Shown here: piece by piece, positions 45,340-55,227 of the stretch
How positions within the stretch are numbered: the first letter of the stretch is position 1
Layout: the number at the start of each line of letters is the position of its first letter
DNA from: Sinorhizobium terangae
Lineage (GTDB): Bacteria; Pseudomonadota; Alphaproteobacteria; Rhizobiales; Rhizobiaceae
Assembly (NCBI RefSeq): GCF_009601505.1
Contig: NZ_WITC01000095.1
Span: 1 to 64,000 of the forward strand
Direction of reading: 5' to 3'
Length of the DNA: 64,000 bases
Position numbers and translations under genes: made by a program
Notes under the pieces: model-generated
The model's input: the letters and a program-made list of their open reading frames with translations, nothing else
Databases searched by the model: none
Told to the model about the DNA's origin: nothing

Positions 45340-46182
45340 TTGGAAACAATCGCCACCCGCCTCGCCATCCTCCCCTTCCCGGAAATCGACCCCGTCATCT
45401 TCACGATCGGGCCGCTTGCCATTCACTGGTACGGCCTCGCCTATGTCGCAGGCATCCTCATCGGCTGGTTCTATGCGCGCCGCATCGTCCAGAACACCGC
45501 GCTCTGGCGCAACGGGACCCCCGCATTCAACCTGACGCAACTCGACGATTTCCTGCTCTGGGTTGCCGCCGGCATCGTCCTTGGCGGACGCATCGGATAC
45601 ATCCTTTTCTACGATCTGAGCTCCGTCCTGCAAAATCCGATCCGCGCGATCGAGATCTGGAACGGCGGCATGTCGTTCCATGGCGGCTTGCTCGGCACGA
45701 CGCTCGCGATGATCATTTTCGCGCGGCGCAACGCTATTGCCGTCTGGAGCCTGTTCGACGTCGTCGCCGCCGTGGTGCCGATCGGCCTCTTTTTCGGCCG
45801 CATCGCCAACTTCATCAACGGCGAACTTTGGGGACGTTTGTCGTCCATGCCCTGGGCGATCGTCTTTCCGACGGGCGGTCCCTTTCCCCGCCACCCGAGC
45901 CAGCTCTATGAGGCGGCGCTCGAAGGCATTCTGCTCCTCCTGGTGCTTGCCTATTTCGTCTACCGTCGCAAAGCATTGAAGGTCCCCGGCCTGGTCTGCG
46001 GCATATTCGTCTGCGGCTATGCCGCGAGCCGCATTTTTGTCGAATTCTTCCGCGAACCGGACGCTCAGATCGGCTATCTGGCCGGCGGCTGGCTGACCAT
46101 GGGCATGGTGCTGTCGCTGCCGATGGCGCTCGCAGGCATATGGGCGATCGCGCGCGCACGCCGGGCAGCAGCGACCGCATAA
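45340..46182 (+). CDS. lgt: Prolipoprotein diacylglyceryl transferase
   Basis: 280 residues if started at TTG 45340 ([20 protein letters not shown]), the family-like N-terminus; ATG at 45301 and GTG at 45256 would add 13 or 28 residues. Seven membrane helices. Motifs: [51 protein letters not shown] (Lgt signature) and HPSQLYEA. It transfers diacylglycerol from phosphatidylglycerol to the lipobox cysteine of prolipoproteins, in the inner membrane. Followed after 12 bases by the MidA-like gene. Confidence 0.95.
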   Translation: METIATRLAILPFPEIDPVIFTIGPLAIHWYGLAYVAGILIGWFYARRIVQNTALWRNGTPAFNLTQLDDFLLWVAAGIVLGGRIGYILFYDLSSVLQNPIRAIEIWNGGMSFHGGLLGTTLAMIIFARRNAIAVWSLFDVVAAVVPIGLFFGRIANFINGELWGRLSSMPWAIVFPTGGPFPRHPSQLYEAALEGILLLLVLAYFVYRRKALKVPGLVCGIFVCGYAASRIFVEFFREPDAQIGYLAGGWLTMGMVLSLPMALAGIWAIARARRAAATA

Positions 46183-46194
46183 CTGGACGGGTGC

Positions 46195-47298
46195 ATGACG
46201 AATCCTCTTGCCGACAAGATCAAGGCGCTGATCAAGACCAACGGGCCGATCAGCGTCACCGACTACTTTTCGCTCTGCCTCGCCGATCCGCAGCACGGCT
46301 ACTACCGGGTCCGCGAGCCCTTCGGCCGCGCCGGCGATTTCACCACCGCGCCGGAGATCAGTCAGCTTTTCGGCGAAATGATCGGCATATTCCTGGTGCA
46401 TGCGTGGCAGGAGCACGGCCGCCCTGAGCCTGCGATCATCGCCGAGATCGGCCCGGGCCGAGGCACGATGATGTCCGATACGCTGCGCGTCATCGCTCGG
46501 CTGGCGCCCGATCTCTATCGGTCGGCGAGCGTCCACCTCGTAGAGACGAGCGAGCGGTTGCAGAAGGTGCAGGCCGAAACGCTTGCGGGACACGAGGGCA
46601 AGGTCCATTGGCACGCGAGCTTCGAAACCTTGCCCGCAGGCTTTCTCCTGCTCGCGGCAAACGAGCTTTTCGACGCAATTCCCATCCGGCAATTCGTTCG
46701 CACCGCGCAGGGGTTCCGCGAGCGGATGGTCGGTCTCGACGCCGATGGCGAATTGATCTTCGCGGCCGGCGTTGCGGGCATCGACCCGTCGCTTCTGCCC
46801 TCGCCGGCGCAATCGGTCGCAGAAGGCACGATCTTCGAGATCGCCCCTGCACGCGACGCAGTAATGGCCGCGTTTTGCGAGCGTCTTCGCGCCGGCGGCG
46901 GTACGGCAATCATCATCGACTACGGACATCTGGCGACCGGCTACGGAGACACACTGCAAGCGGTGCGCGAGCATCGCTACGATCCTCCGCTCGCCAGCCC
47001 CGGGCGGGCGGATCTCACGAGCCATGTCGATTTCGAGCAGCTTGCCCGCCGCGCGAAGGCGGAAGGGCTGCAGGTCAACGGACTTGCCCATCAGGGTGAC
47101 TTCCTCGTCGGCCTCGGCCTGCTCGAGAGGGCAGCCGCACTCGGCCGCGGCAAGGACACGCCGACACAGGAAGGCATTCGCGCCGCCGTCGAACGGCTCG
47201 CCGGCTCGGGAGCAGGAAAGATGGGCGAACTGTTCAAGGTGCTGGCGGTCAGCAGTCCCGAAGTCACGCTGGCGCCGTTCCAGAAAAAGGCACAGTAA
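46195..47298 (+). CDS. MidA/NDUFAF7-like SAM-dependent methyltransferase
   Basis: 367 residues. ISVTDYFSLCLADPQHGYY near the start and GRAGDFTTAPEISQLFGEMIG are the class hallmarks, followed by the SAM loop IAEIGPGRGTMMSD and AANELFDAIPIRQFV. The human relative NDUFAF7 methylates an arginine of a complex I subunit; a comparable role in bacteria is inferred. It follows lgt by 12 bases in an operon. Confidence 0.92.
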   Translation: MTNPLADKIKALIKTNGPISVTDYFSLCLADPQHGYYRVREPFGRAGDFTTAPEISQLFGEMIGIFLVHAWQEHGRPEPAIIAEIGPGRGTMMSDTLRVIARLAPDLYRSASVHLVETSERLQKVQAETLAGHEGKVHWHASFETLPAGFLLLAANELFDAIPIRQFVRTAQGFRERMVGLDADGELIFAAGVAGIDPSLLPSPAQSVAEGTIFEIAPARDAVMAAFCERLRAGGGTAIIIDYGHLATGYGDTLQAVREHRYDPPLASPGRADLTSHVDFEQLARRAKAEGLQVNGLAHQGDFLVGLGLLERAAALGRGKDTPTQEGIRAAVERLAGSGAGKMGELFKVLAVSSPEVTLAPFQKKAQ

Positions 47299-47544
47299 CG
47301 ATCAACTGTCTACACCGTTGAGCGTCTTCTCACAGACACGGCCGCCGCCGTACCCCATTGAATTGTTGCATGTTTTACCCTCAAATCGATTGCGGTTCAG
47401 CAAACCCTGCAGCGGGCTGGCGGCGGTTGGGCGATTGACAGTGCCAGCATGCCGCGTCAACATCGCGCCGCAAATCAGCCGCAAGTCACCGGGCCGCGAC
47501 GCGCCCCCAATTCCTATGAAACCTCAAGATAGCAAGGGCTACCG
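47299..47544. repeat. Degenerate mosaic repeat before pgeF
   Basis: Around 47355-47405 the words TTGAATTGTTGCATGTTTTACCCTC appear in part (kept core TTGAATTG, GCATG, CTCAAATCGATTGCGG), a worn copy of the mosaic element. The rest of the gap has no gene. Confidence 0.5.
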
Positions 47545-48339
47545 ATGCAGGACGACGCCTCGCTTTCCCCGGTTCAGAGTCCGCTCTTCAGTACAAAGGC
47601 GGGACCGGCGATCGCACACGGCTATTTCACCCGCAAGGGCGGCGTTTCCGAAGGCATCTATCGCGGCCTGAATGTCGGCCTCGGTTCGAAGGACGACCGC
47701 GAACGCGTCGGCGAAAACCGGGCGCGCGTCGCGCGCTGGTTCGATGCCGAGCCGCGGCGCCTTGCAACCGTCCACCAGATCCACTCGCCGGACGCCGTCG
47801 TCGTCGACGGCAGCTATGACGGCGCGCGCCCCGATGCCGATGCGCTCGTGACTGCGACCCCGGGTATCGTGCTCGGCGTTCTTTCAGCCGATTGCGGGCC
47901 GGTGCTCTTTACCGATCCGCAAGCCGGCGTGATCGGCGCGGCCCATGCCGGTTGGAAAGGCGCGCTCGGCGGGATTCTGGAAAGCACCATCGAGGCGATG
48001 ATCTCGCTCGGCGCGCGCCGCGAGCGGATCATCGCCTGCCTTGGCCCTTCGATCAGCCGCACGCACTACGAGGTCGGGGCCGAATTCGTCGAACGGTTCA
48101 TTGCCACCGACGAGGACTATGCATCTTTCTTCAGCCCGTCCGGACAGAACGGCCATGCCATGTTCGACCTGCCGGGGCTGACAATCCGGCGACTGACGGA
48201 AGCCGGCGTGACGGCGGAAAATCTCGACATCTGCACCTACGCGGACGAGGACCGTTTCTTTTCCTACCGCCGCACGACGCACAGACAGGAGCCAGACTAC
48301 GGCCGGCAGATGTCGGCGATCTGCATACGGGAGATTTGA
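47545..48339 (+). CDS. pgeF: PgeF/YfiH family purine nucleoside phosphorylase-like protein
   Basis: 264 residues, one Cu-oxidase_4 (YfiH) domain. Zinc-binding residues are His80 (VHQIHSPDAV), Cys117 (LSADCGPVLF) and His134 (GAAHAGWKGALGG). Relatives act on nucleosides (adenosine deaminase/phosphorylase) or remove misincorporated L-Ser from muropeptide precursors (PgeF); the older laccase label is doubtful. One base separates it from the M24-fold gene, so the two are probably an operon. Confidence 0.92.
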   Translation: MQDDASLSPVQSPLFSTKAGPAIAHGYFTRKGGVSEGIYRGLNVGLGSKDDRERVGENRARVARWFDAEPRRLATVHQIHSPDAVVVDGSYDGARPDADALVTATPGIVLGVLSADCGPVLFTDPQAGVIGAAHAGWKGALGGILESTIEAMISLGARRERIIACLGPSISRTHYEVGAEFVERFIATDEDYASFFSPSGQNGHAMFDLPGLTIRRLTEAGVTAENLDICTYADEDRFFSYRRTTHRQEPDYGRQMSAICIREI

Positions 48340-48340
48340 A

Positions 48341-49492
48341 ATGGCGCTTCAGTTTGCCGCAGAGGAATACGCAGCCCGCCTTGCGCGGCTGACGGCCAAA
48401 ATGCAGGAAGAGAAGCTCGACGCCCTGCTGCTCTTTGCGCAGGAGAGCATGTACTGGCTGACCGGTTACGATACGTTCGGCTACTGCTTCTTTCAGACGC
48501 TGGTCGTCACGAAAGACGGATCGATGGTGCTCCTGACGCGCTCGGCCGACCTGCGCCAGGCGCGTCACACGTCCAATATCGAGCGCATTGAAATCTGGGT
48601 GGATCGGGTCAATGCCGATCCGGCGGTGGACCTCAAGAACCTGCTCAACGAACTCGACCTGCTCGGCTGCCGGATCGGCGTCGAATACGACACGCACGGC
48701 ATGACCGGCAGAACGGCACGACTGGTCGACCACCAACTCGCCAACTTCGGCGAAATGATCGACGCCTCGCTCCTTGTGAGCCGCCTTCGCCTGATCAAGA
48801 GCCCCGCCGAAATCGCCCATGTCGAAAAGGCAGCCAGCCTCGCCGACGACGCGCTCGAAGCGGCCCTGCCACTGATCCGCCCGGGTGGCAGCGAGGCCGC
48901 CATTCTCGCGGCCATGCAGGGCGCGGTCTTTGCCGGCGGTGGCGACTATCCGGCCAACGAATTCATCATCGGCTCCGGCGCCGACGCCCTGCTCTGCCGC
49001 TACAAGTCCGGCCGGCGCACGCTCGACGCCAACGACCAGCTGACCCTCGAATGGGCAGGCGTCAGCGCCCATTACCATGCGGCAATGATGCGCACCGTCG
49101 TGATCGGAGAGCCGACCGCCCGCCACCGCGAGCTCTACAGCGCCTGCCGCGAGACGATCCAGGCGATCGAAATGGTGCTCCGCCCCGGCAACACCTTCGG
49201 CACCGTCTTCGACGTCCATGCCAAGATCATGGACGAACGCGGCCTCGCCCGCCACCGGCTGAACGCCTGCGGCTATTCTCTTGGTGCGCGCTTCTCCCCA
49301 TCCTGGATGGAGCACCAGATGTTCCATGTCGGCAACCCTGAGGAGATCGAGCCGGACATGTCGCTCTTCGTGCACATGATCATCATGGATTCCGACAGCG
49401 GAACAGCCATGACCCTCGGCCAGACCTACCTCACGACACCCGAGAAGCCACGCGCGCTCTCACGTTACGGGCTGGACTTCATTTCTGCGTAA
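48341..49492 (+). CDS. M24-fold (creatinase/Xaa-Pro peptidase-like) protein without metal ligands
   Basis: 383 residues: creatinase N-terminal domain (1-150) and pita-bread M24 domain. The five metal ligands of peptidases appear replaced: the first Asp is Glu237 (LTLEWAGV), the second Ala248 (YHAAMMRT), the His is Tyr (CGYSLGA), and the two Glu positions are His (LFVHMII) and Leu or Gly (AMTLGQTY). This resembles creatinase and the ectoine-hydrolase (DoeA/EutD) group, metal-independent amidohydrolases. His residues in SAHYH may be catalytic. So likely an amidohydrolase rather than a peptidase; alignment by eye. Confidence 0.85.
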   Translation: MALQFAAEEYAARLARLTAKMQEEKLDALLLFAQESMYWLTGYDTFGYCFFQTLVVTKDGSMVLLTRSADLRQARHTSNIERIEIWVDRVNADPAVDLKNLLNELDLLGCRIGVEYDTHGMTGRTARLVDHQLANFGEMIDASLLVSRLRLIKSPAEIAHVEKAASLADDALEAALPLIRPGGSEAAILAAMQGAVFAGGGDYPANEFIIGSGADALLCRYKSGRRTLDANDQLTLEWAGVSAHYHAAMMRTVVIGEPTARHRELYSACRETIQAIEMVLRPGNTFGTVFDVHAKIMDERGLARHRLNACGYSLGARFSPSWMEHQMFHVGNPEEIEPDMSLFVHMIIMDSDSGTAMTLGQTYLTTPEKPRALSRYGLDFISA

Positions 49493-49535
49493 GGAAATCC
49501 GCCTATGATTTCCGACCGAGACGGAAGGCAGCTTC

Positions 49536-49579
49536 CTGGAGCATCCCTTGTGCGTTCATTTCAACGCACGGCGCTCTAG
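49536..49579. repeat. Short repeat fragment
   Basis: CTTGTGCGTTCATTTCAACGC followed by ACGGCGCTCTAG resembles the hairpin half of the mosaic repeats (GTGCGTTC...AACGCAC, 49550-49570). Low-copy fragment. Confidence 0.4.
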
Positions 49580-49669
49580 AAGCTGTCGGGAAGCGGAACG
49601 GGATCAGGGCGTGCGAAGCTCCCCTCCCGCTCCGACTGTTAGAGTCGAGACGGACGGACGGTGGGAACG

Positions 49670-50602
49670 ATGCGCAAGCTGATCATGCCTATCGCAAGCC
49701 TTGGTCTTGCAACTGCACTTACAGGCTGCAACAGCACGGATGTGCTGATACCGCAGGTGGATGTGGGCGCCGGGAACTTCCGTTCCCCGCCCGTGACGCA
49801 GTCCGATCTCGACACCATGTCGACGCAAACGGCCATCGTTCCGGTGCAAACCGTGCCACCAAGCAGCACGGCCGCCTTCTCGGCGCAGCCGAACATCTCC
49901 AGCCCGCCGACGCAATATGCCACGGGCGATGCCACCTATACGGATCCTGCCGGCACGCTCGACGCCCAGGCAAACCGCCTTGCCGAAGGCACGGTGCCGA
50001 TCCAGTCAAGGCAGGCCCAGACCGTACAAGACGAGGCCGAACAAGGCGAGACGGGCCCAGACGAGACTGGACAAGACGAGGTCGGGCAAGTTGAGGTAAG
50101 GAAGGTCCAGACCACGCGCATACAAAGCCCCGCCCCTCAGCAGGAGCCGGCCCCGCAGCAATCCGCGACGGAACCAGCAGCCAGCGCGCCCCAACAAGAA
50201 GTAGACCAGACCGCCGCCCTGCCAGCGGCAAGCGGCTCGGGCGGCATTCGCTTCCTGCCGATCATCGGTGCACCGGTCGAGGCGGTGACCCCGCTTTCGA
50301 AACAACTCGGCGCCGACGCCCGCGCGCAGGGGCTGGCGATCAAGGGCTCTGCGGACAAGACGAGCGAGCATATCCTCAAGGGCTATTTTTCGGCGCTCAA
50401 CGACGGCGGCAAGACGACGGTCGTCTATGTCTGGGACATTCTCGACGGCAGCGGCAACCGCCTGCACCGCATCCAGGGCCAGGACACCGTGGGCAGCACG
50501 GCCGCCGAGCCCTGGAGCGCGGTCCCGCCGGAAACAATGCAGGCGATCGCCACCAAGACGATCAAAGCCTACCTCGATTGGCGTCAGTCGAGAGCAGGAT
50601 GA
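49670..50602 (+). CDS. Lipoprotein with short tandem charged repeats
   Basis: 310 residues from ATG 49670. Type II signal peptide with ATALTGCNS (lipobox Cys near residue 20). The middle (about 120-190) is low complexity: five-residue units QDEAE, QGETG, PDETG, QDEVG, QVEV, then Pro/Gln/Ala-rich sequence. The C-terminal 110 residues (GGIRFLPIIGAPVEAVTPLSK ... ETMQAIATKTIKAYLDW) look like a folded domain, with KGYFSALNDGGKTTVVYVWDILD in the middle. No named family recognised. Its last codons and stop lie inside a GCGGGATG-type repeat. Confidence 0.82.
   Translation: MRKLIMPIASLGLATALTGCNSTDVLIPQVDVGAGNFRSPPVTQSDLDTMSTQTAIVPVQTVPPSSTAAFSAQPNISSPPTQYATGDATYTDPAGTLDAQANRLAEGTVPIQSRQAQTVQDEAEQGETGPDETGQDEVGQVEVRKVQTTRIQSPAPQQEPAPQQSATEPAASAPQQEVDQTAALPAASGSGGIRFLPIIGAPVEAVTPLSKQLGADARAQGLAIKGSADKTSEHILKGYFSALNDGGKTTVVYVWDILDGSGNRLHRIQGQDTVGSTAAEPWSAVPPETMQAIATKTIKAYLDWRQSRAG
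50028..50102 (+). repeat. Imperfect 15-bp tandem repeats inside the lipoprotein gene
   Basis: Five consecutive units of the form ACAAGACGAGGCCGA, in frame with the coding sequence, encode Q-D-E-(A/V)-(E/G)-like pentapeptides. Copy number could vary between strains by slippage. Confidence 0.7.
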
Positions 50603-50632
50603 GAAAAAGCGTGCGGTTTTCCGCCCGTATGC
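50592..50632. repeat. GCGGGATG-type palindromic repeat, diverged copy 2
   Basis: AGCAGGATGAGAAAAAGCG ... GGTTTTCCGCCCGTATGCTC, a diverged copy of the element at 10769-10815. It supplies the last codons and the TGA stop of the lipoprotein gene. Confidence 0.6.
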
Positions 50633-50874
50633 TCGCGACCCAAATCGTCGTGAACTTGGCCAGCTGACGCAAAGTTTTTAGGGTAATGGCCTTTGCGCCG
50701 CAGCATTCCCCCTTGCATTCAGGTTCAGGGACGCTAAAAAGCGGCCGATCAGCTCTGAACAGCGGCCATCCGTAAAGATTGCCCGCGATCGGAATGGCTC
50801 ACGGATTTTGCGCGGAGAAAACCGCCCCGGACTGCACCCGGACGGAGGCCGCGCCAGCTCAAGGCGGACCGTCA

Positions 50875-51807
<933 letters not shown>

Positions 51808-51850
51808 AGTCGTTCGGTTCGACGAAGGTCACTGCAGCAGGAATGTGTTA

Positions 51851-51878
51851 ACGCCGGCGCCCTAGCGCCGGCGTTCTT
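51851..51878 (+). terminator. prs terminator
   Basis: Perfect 10-bp arms ACGCCGGCGC / GCGCCGGCGT around CCTA, followed by TCTTCTT, 43 bases after the prs stop. Confidence 0.8.
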
Positions 51879-51886
51879 CTTAGAGC

Positions 51887-52921
51887 TTATCGACCTTTAC
51901 CCAGGACCTGCGCCACCGGCTGGTCGGCTAGATTGTCGATGAACCAGTTCGGATAGACCGGCGCCGGCACGGTCTCTGCATCGAGCGCCGAAATTTCACC
52001 TTCCGTCAGGGTGAGCTCCGCAGCTCCGAGGTTGTCTGCCAACTGGTGCGGCTTGGAGGCCCCGAGCAACACGCTTGTTACTGCCTTCTTGGCGAGCAAC
52101 CAGGCGATCGCTACTTGTGCCACGCTCGCCCCATGCGCGTCGGCGATGGTGCGCATGCGTTCCACGAGCCGGAACCCCTGTTCCTTGTCGAACGGCAGGA
52201 TGTCGAAGCCCGAATAGCGGTTGTCCGGATCGCCGAGATTCTCGCGAGTGTATTTGCCGGAAAGGAAGCCCGAGGCGAGCGGGCTCCAGACGGTGAGCCC
52301 CAGCCCATAACGCTGCATCATCGGGATGACATCTCGCTCCACGTCGCGGCCAAGCAACGAATAATGCATCTGGCCATGGGTGAAGGGCGCAAGGCCATTG
52401 GCCTTCTGTATTTCGAGCGCCGCCGCGACCTTCCACGCCGACCAGTTCGAGAAGCCGATATAGCGCGCCTTGCCGGAGCGGATGACCTCGTCGAGCGCCG
52501 ACAGCGTCTCTTCCAGCGGCGTGTAGGGATCCTCCTTGTGGACGATGTAGACGTCGATCCAGTCGGTGCCGAGCCGTTTCAGGCTCTGGTCCACGGACCA
52601 GAGAATGTGGCGGCGGGAGAGACCGGCCTGCGTCAGCGGCGTCCCGGTGCGAAAACCGACCTTCGTGGCGATCACCACCTCGTCGCGACGCGTCCTCAGC
52701 GCCTCGCCGAGAATGCGCTCCGACTGACCGGATGCGTATGCGTCGGCCGTATCGAAAAAATTGATGCCGGCATCCAGCGCTTTCCCGACGAGGGCGGCCG
52801 CCGCCTCGGCATCCGTCTTGTAGACTGCACCGATGCTGCGGTCGCCGGCCGTGAAGGTCATGGCGCCGAAAGCAAGACGCGAAACCACGAGACCGGTATT
52901 GCCGAGTGTTGTGTACTGCAT
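51887..52921 (-). CDS. Aldo/keto reductase
   Basis: 344 residues, NADPH-dependent AKR fold. The catalytic set is Asp57, Tyr62 (DTADAYASGQSE), Lys87 (ATKVGF) and His128 (YIVHKED); FSNWSAWKVAAALEIQ, YSLLGRDVERD, VWSPLASGFLSGKY and GASKPHQLADNLGA are typical of the YajO/voltage-channel-like subgroup. It reduces aldehydes or sugars with NADPH. Divergent from a LysR gene that carries a frameshift; the dyad between them is intact. Confidence 0.93.
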   Translation of the reverse strand: MQYTTLGNTGLVVSRLAFGAMTFTAGDRSIGAVYKTDAEAAAALVGKALDAGINFFDTADAYASGQSERILGEALRTRRDEVVIATKVGFRTGTPLTQAGLSRRHILWSVDQSLKRLGTDWIDVYIVHKEDPYTPLEETLSALDEVIRSGKARYIGFSNWSAWKVAAALEIQKANGLAPFTHGQMHYSLLGRDVERDVIPMMQRYGLGLTVWSPLASGFLSGKYTRENLGDPDNRYSGFDILPFDKEQGFRLVERMRTIADAHGASVAQVAIAWLLAKKAVTSVLLGASKPHQLADNLGAAELTLTEGEISALDAETVPAPVYPNWFIDNLADQPVAQVLGKGR

Positions 52922-53015
52922 GTTTTCCTCCGTTCTGCCCGATGGGCCACATTAGCGGTTGGCGGCGATCATGCCAAAACGGATTATTGTGAAAAATAGG
53001 ATGTCTCTGTAAAGG

Positions 53016-53036
53016 TTATGAAGAATAACTTCATAA
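53016..53036. promoter_or_regulatory. LysR-type operator dyad
   Basis: Perfect 8-bp arms TTATGAAG (53016-53023) and CTTCATAA (53029-53036) around AATAA, a T-N11-A style LTTR box. It lies just upstream of the LysR GTG (53047) and 95 bases upstream of the aldo/keto reductase start. Confidence 0.65.
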
Positions 53037-53046
53037 TGGCGCGACA

Positions 53047-53968
53047 GTGGCAACCGACCCCTTCAGCGGATTGATGGAATTCCTGGCGGTGGCGGAGCAT
53101 CGCAGCTTCACCGCCGCCGCAGCCACGCTCGGCGTTACGCCGAATGCCGTCAGCCAGACGATCAAGGCGCTCGAGACTCGGCTTGGCGTTCAGCTCTTCG
53201 TCCGCACCACGCGCCGCGTGGCCTTGACGGAAGCTGGTAGCGCATTGCTGCTGCGCGCGCGCCCGGCGGCATCCGAGATCGCTGAGGCCTATGATCTGCT
53301 TGGCGGCTTTCGCGACCGTCCGATCGGCAACCTCCGGCTAACCGTCCCGCGCATGGCGATCCCGCTCGTTCTGACCCCGCTGCTGCCGCGCTTTCGGCAG
53401 GCCTATTCGGACGTGTCCGTGGAAGTCTCGATCGATGACGCGGCCATCGATATCACCGAACGCGGCTTCGACGCCGGCATCCGCATCGGCGAGGCCGTCG
53501 AAAAGGATTATGGTCGCTGTCAGGCTGACGCCCGACATTGGCTGGGCAGTCGTCGGCGCACCCGCCTATTTCGCCCGACGCGGCCGACCGGCGACGCCAG
53601 AGGAACTGACCCGGCACGAATCGATCCGCTATCGCTATCCCACTTCCGGCACGATCTATCGCTGGGAGTTCGAGCGGGAGGGGCGCGATTTCTCCGTCGA
53701 CGCTCCGGGCGGGTTGACCGTCAACGACTTCCTGCTGCTCATCGAACTGGCGCAAGCGGGGATGGGACTCGCCTATCTGCCGGAGCCGTCGGTGCGCGAG
53801 GCTGTCGCAGCCGGGCGTCTCGAACGCGTGCTCCACGCCTATCTGCCGACATCGCCGGGCCTCTTCATCTATTTTCCTGCCAAGGCCCAGACGCAGCCCA
53901 AACTGCGGGCGTTTCTCGATCTGGCAACGAGGATCGGACGCGAGAAAACATCGGCAACGGGACACTGA
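53047..53968 (+). pseudogene. LysR-type regulator with a one-base frameshift
   Basis: GTG 53047 opens a normal LTTR: HTH (FSGLMEFLAVAEHRSFTAAA, GVTPNAVSQTIKALETRLG) and the start of the effector domain up to GIRIGEAVEKD near residue 154. Near 53508 one extra T (GGATTATGG where GGATATGG would keep frame) shifts the frame; the expected continuation MVAVRLTPDIGWAVVGAPAY runs on in the next frame to a stop at 53966-53968. The two halves join into a normal LTTR of about 306 residues. So this is a recent frameshift or a sequencing error; the HTH alone may still be made. Divergent partner of the aldo/keto reductase. Confidence 0.85.
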
Positions 53969-53986
53969 CTGCGGCAAAGCGTGCGC

Positions 53987-54580
53987 CTACGCGGCGAATG
54001 GCTTTGCCAGTTCGTCCGGCTTTGGCTGACTGTTTTCGAGAAGGGCCGACACGGGTTCCGCACCATCGAGTACCAGAACTTTCACGACTTGCGACAACGC
54101 ATTCAGCTTGACGGCTGCGGGATCTGGGGACACTTTTGCGGCAGCGATTTCCGCGTCAAACGCAGCCTGCTTTTCCGCAATCTGCTCTTTGAAGATTTCG
54201 CCCTTCATCGCAGCCACAGACGGAATGGTCGTCGTGATCGATGCTCCATCCGGCAGATCGGTGTGTATCGTGAACTCTTCTGGCGGAAAGCTCTGGCGAT
54301 GCTTAATGATCAAATCGGCGAGCGCAATGTGCTTGGCGTTGTCTGGGTGGATTCCGCCCAGCGTCGCGCCGCGTTTCATCGCGGCATCATAAGAATCCAA
54401 AAACTCTTTCTGAAAGTCGCTATTTCCCGCAATGGCATTGAAAATAGCTGCTGCAACCGCATCCGAGCTGGCCTTGAACACTGATGAGAGGAGGAAATCG
54501 ACAGCCGACACGCCGGCCCGCGAACCGGATCGCAGGATGGCCAGAGCAGCAGAATTGCCCACGGACGAAATCGTTGTCAT
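53987..54580 (-). CDS. Hypothetical protein
   Basis: 197 residues from MTTISSVGNSAALAIL (ATG 54580 after GAGGGAGCAGTTTC). Low-complexity Ser/Ala start, then amphipathic helical sequence (VFKASSDAVAAAIFNAIAGNSDFQKEFLDSYDAAMKRG) and a C-terminal half with coiled-coil character (FKEQIAEKQAAFDAEIAAAKV). No signal peptide or known domain. The codon use and ribosome site look genuine. Its role is unknown; it lies between the LysR pseudogene and the aldehyde dehydrogenase genes. Confidence 0.75.
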   Translation of the reverse strand: MTTISSVGNSAALAILRSGSRAGVSAVDFLLSSVFKASSDAVAAAIFNAIAGNSDFQKEFLDSYDAAMKRGATLGGIHPDNAKHIALADLIIKHRQSFPPEEFTIHTDLPDGASITTTIPSVAAMKGEIFKEQIAEKQAAFDAEIAAAKVSPDPAAVKLNALSQVVKVLVLDGAEPVSALLENSQPKPDELAKPFAA

Positions 54581-54736
54581 GAAACTGCTCCCTCGCAAAT
54601 TTCAACGCCCGCATCGGCATCGAAATCAATCAGCATCTGCGGCTTCATGCCTGGCAACAAAAGAGTGGAAAAACTGCAGCAACTACTATAGATTGCAAAC
54701 GTTTAAGAAGGCCTAACGCGACCGGCGCAGCCGGCA

Positions 54737-55126
54737 CTAACTGCCGCCACAAGCCAGGGGTTGTACCGTGCAAACCTCGCCTCCACCGAACAGACGCGAC
54801 CGCGTCAAAAAACGCTTCTCCCGACCATTATCGAGCGAGAACATCCCGCCCCTTCCCGGAACGACATCGATGATCAGTTGCGTGTGCTTCCAGACTTCAA
54901 ACTGGCTGGCGCTGATATAGACCGGCACGCCGTCGATCTCGCCGAGCCTCACGTCATTGTCGCCGACGATGTAGTCATCCGCCGGATAGCACATCGGCGA
55001 CGAGCCGTCGCAGCAGCCGCCCGACTGATGAAAGAGAATGTCCGGATGATCGCGCCGGATCTCGCGGATGAGTTCGATTGCCGCATCGGTCGCAAGCACC
55101 CGCGGCTCGCTATTTGTTTCCGTCAT
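54737..55126 (-). CDS. DUF779 protein (aldehyde-dehydrogenase associated)
   Basis: 129 residues. Conserved cysteines in FHQSGGCCDGSSPMCYP and the C-terminal VCTVQPLACGG, plus PVYISASQFEVWKHTQLIIDVVPGRGGMFSLD, are DUF779 signatures. Genes of this family are usually next to NAD-dependent acetaldehyde or alcohol-derived aldehyde dehydrogenases, as here, where it follows the dehydrogenase gene by 101 bases. Function unknown; the Cys pattern suggests metal or redox chemistry. The start is ATG 55126 after GGGAGAAAATC. Confidence 0.9.
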   Translation of the reverse strand: MTETNSEPRVLATDAAIELIREIRRDHPDILFHQSGGCCDGSSPMCYPADDYIVGDNDVRLGEIDGVPVYISASQFEVWKHTQLIIDVVPGRGGMFSLDNGREKRFLTRSRLFGGGEVCTVQPLACGGS

Positions 55127-55227
55127 GATTTTCTCCCTTCCCGCACGACCGACAGGCCCCCGATGAAATACCGGAAGCCCGCCGGGAGGATCACTGGCGG
55201 ATCGCCGCCGGGATCGAACTGTGAGGA

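Noticed and set aside
45154-47091. A 645-codon minus frame opposite lgt and the methyltransferase
   Set aside because: It spans two real genes of known family on the other strand and shows no domain itself.
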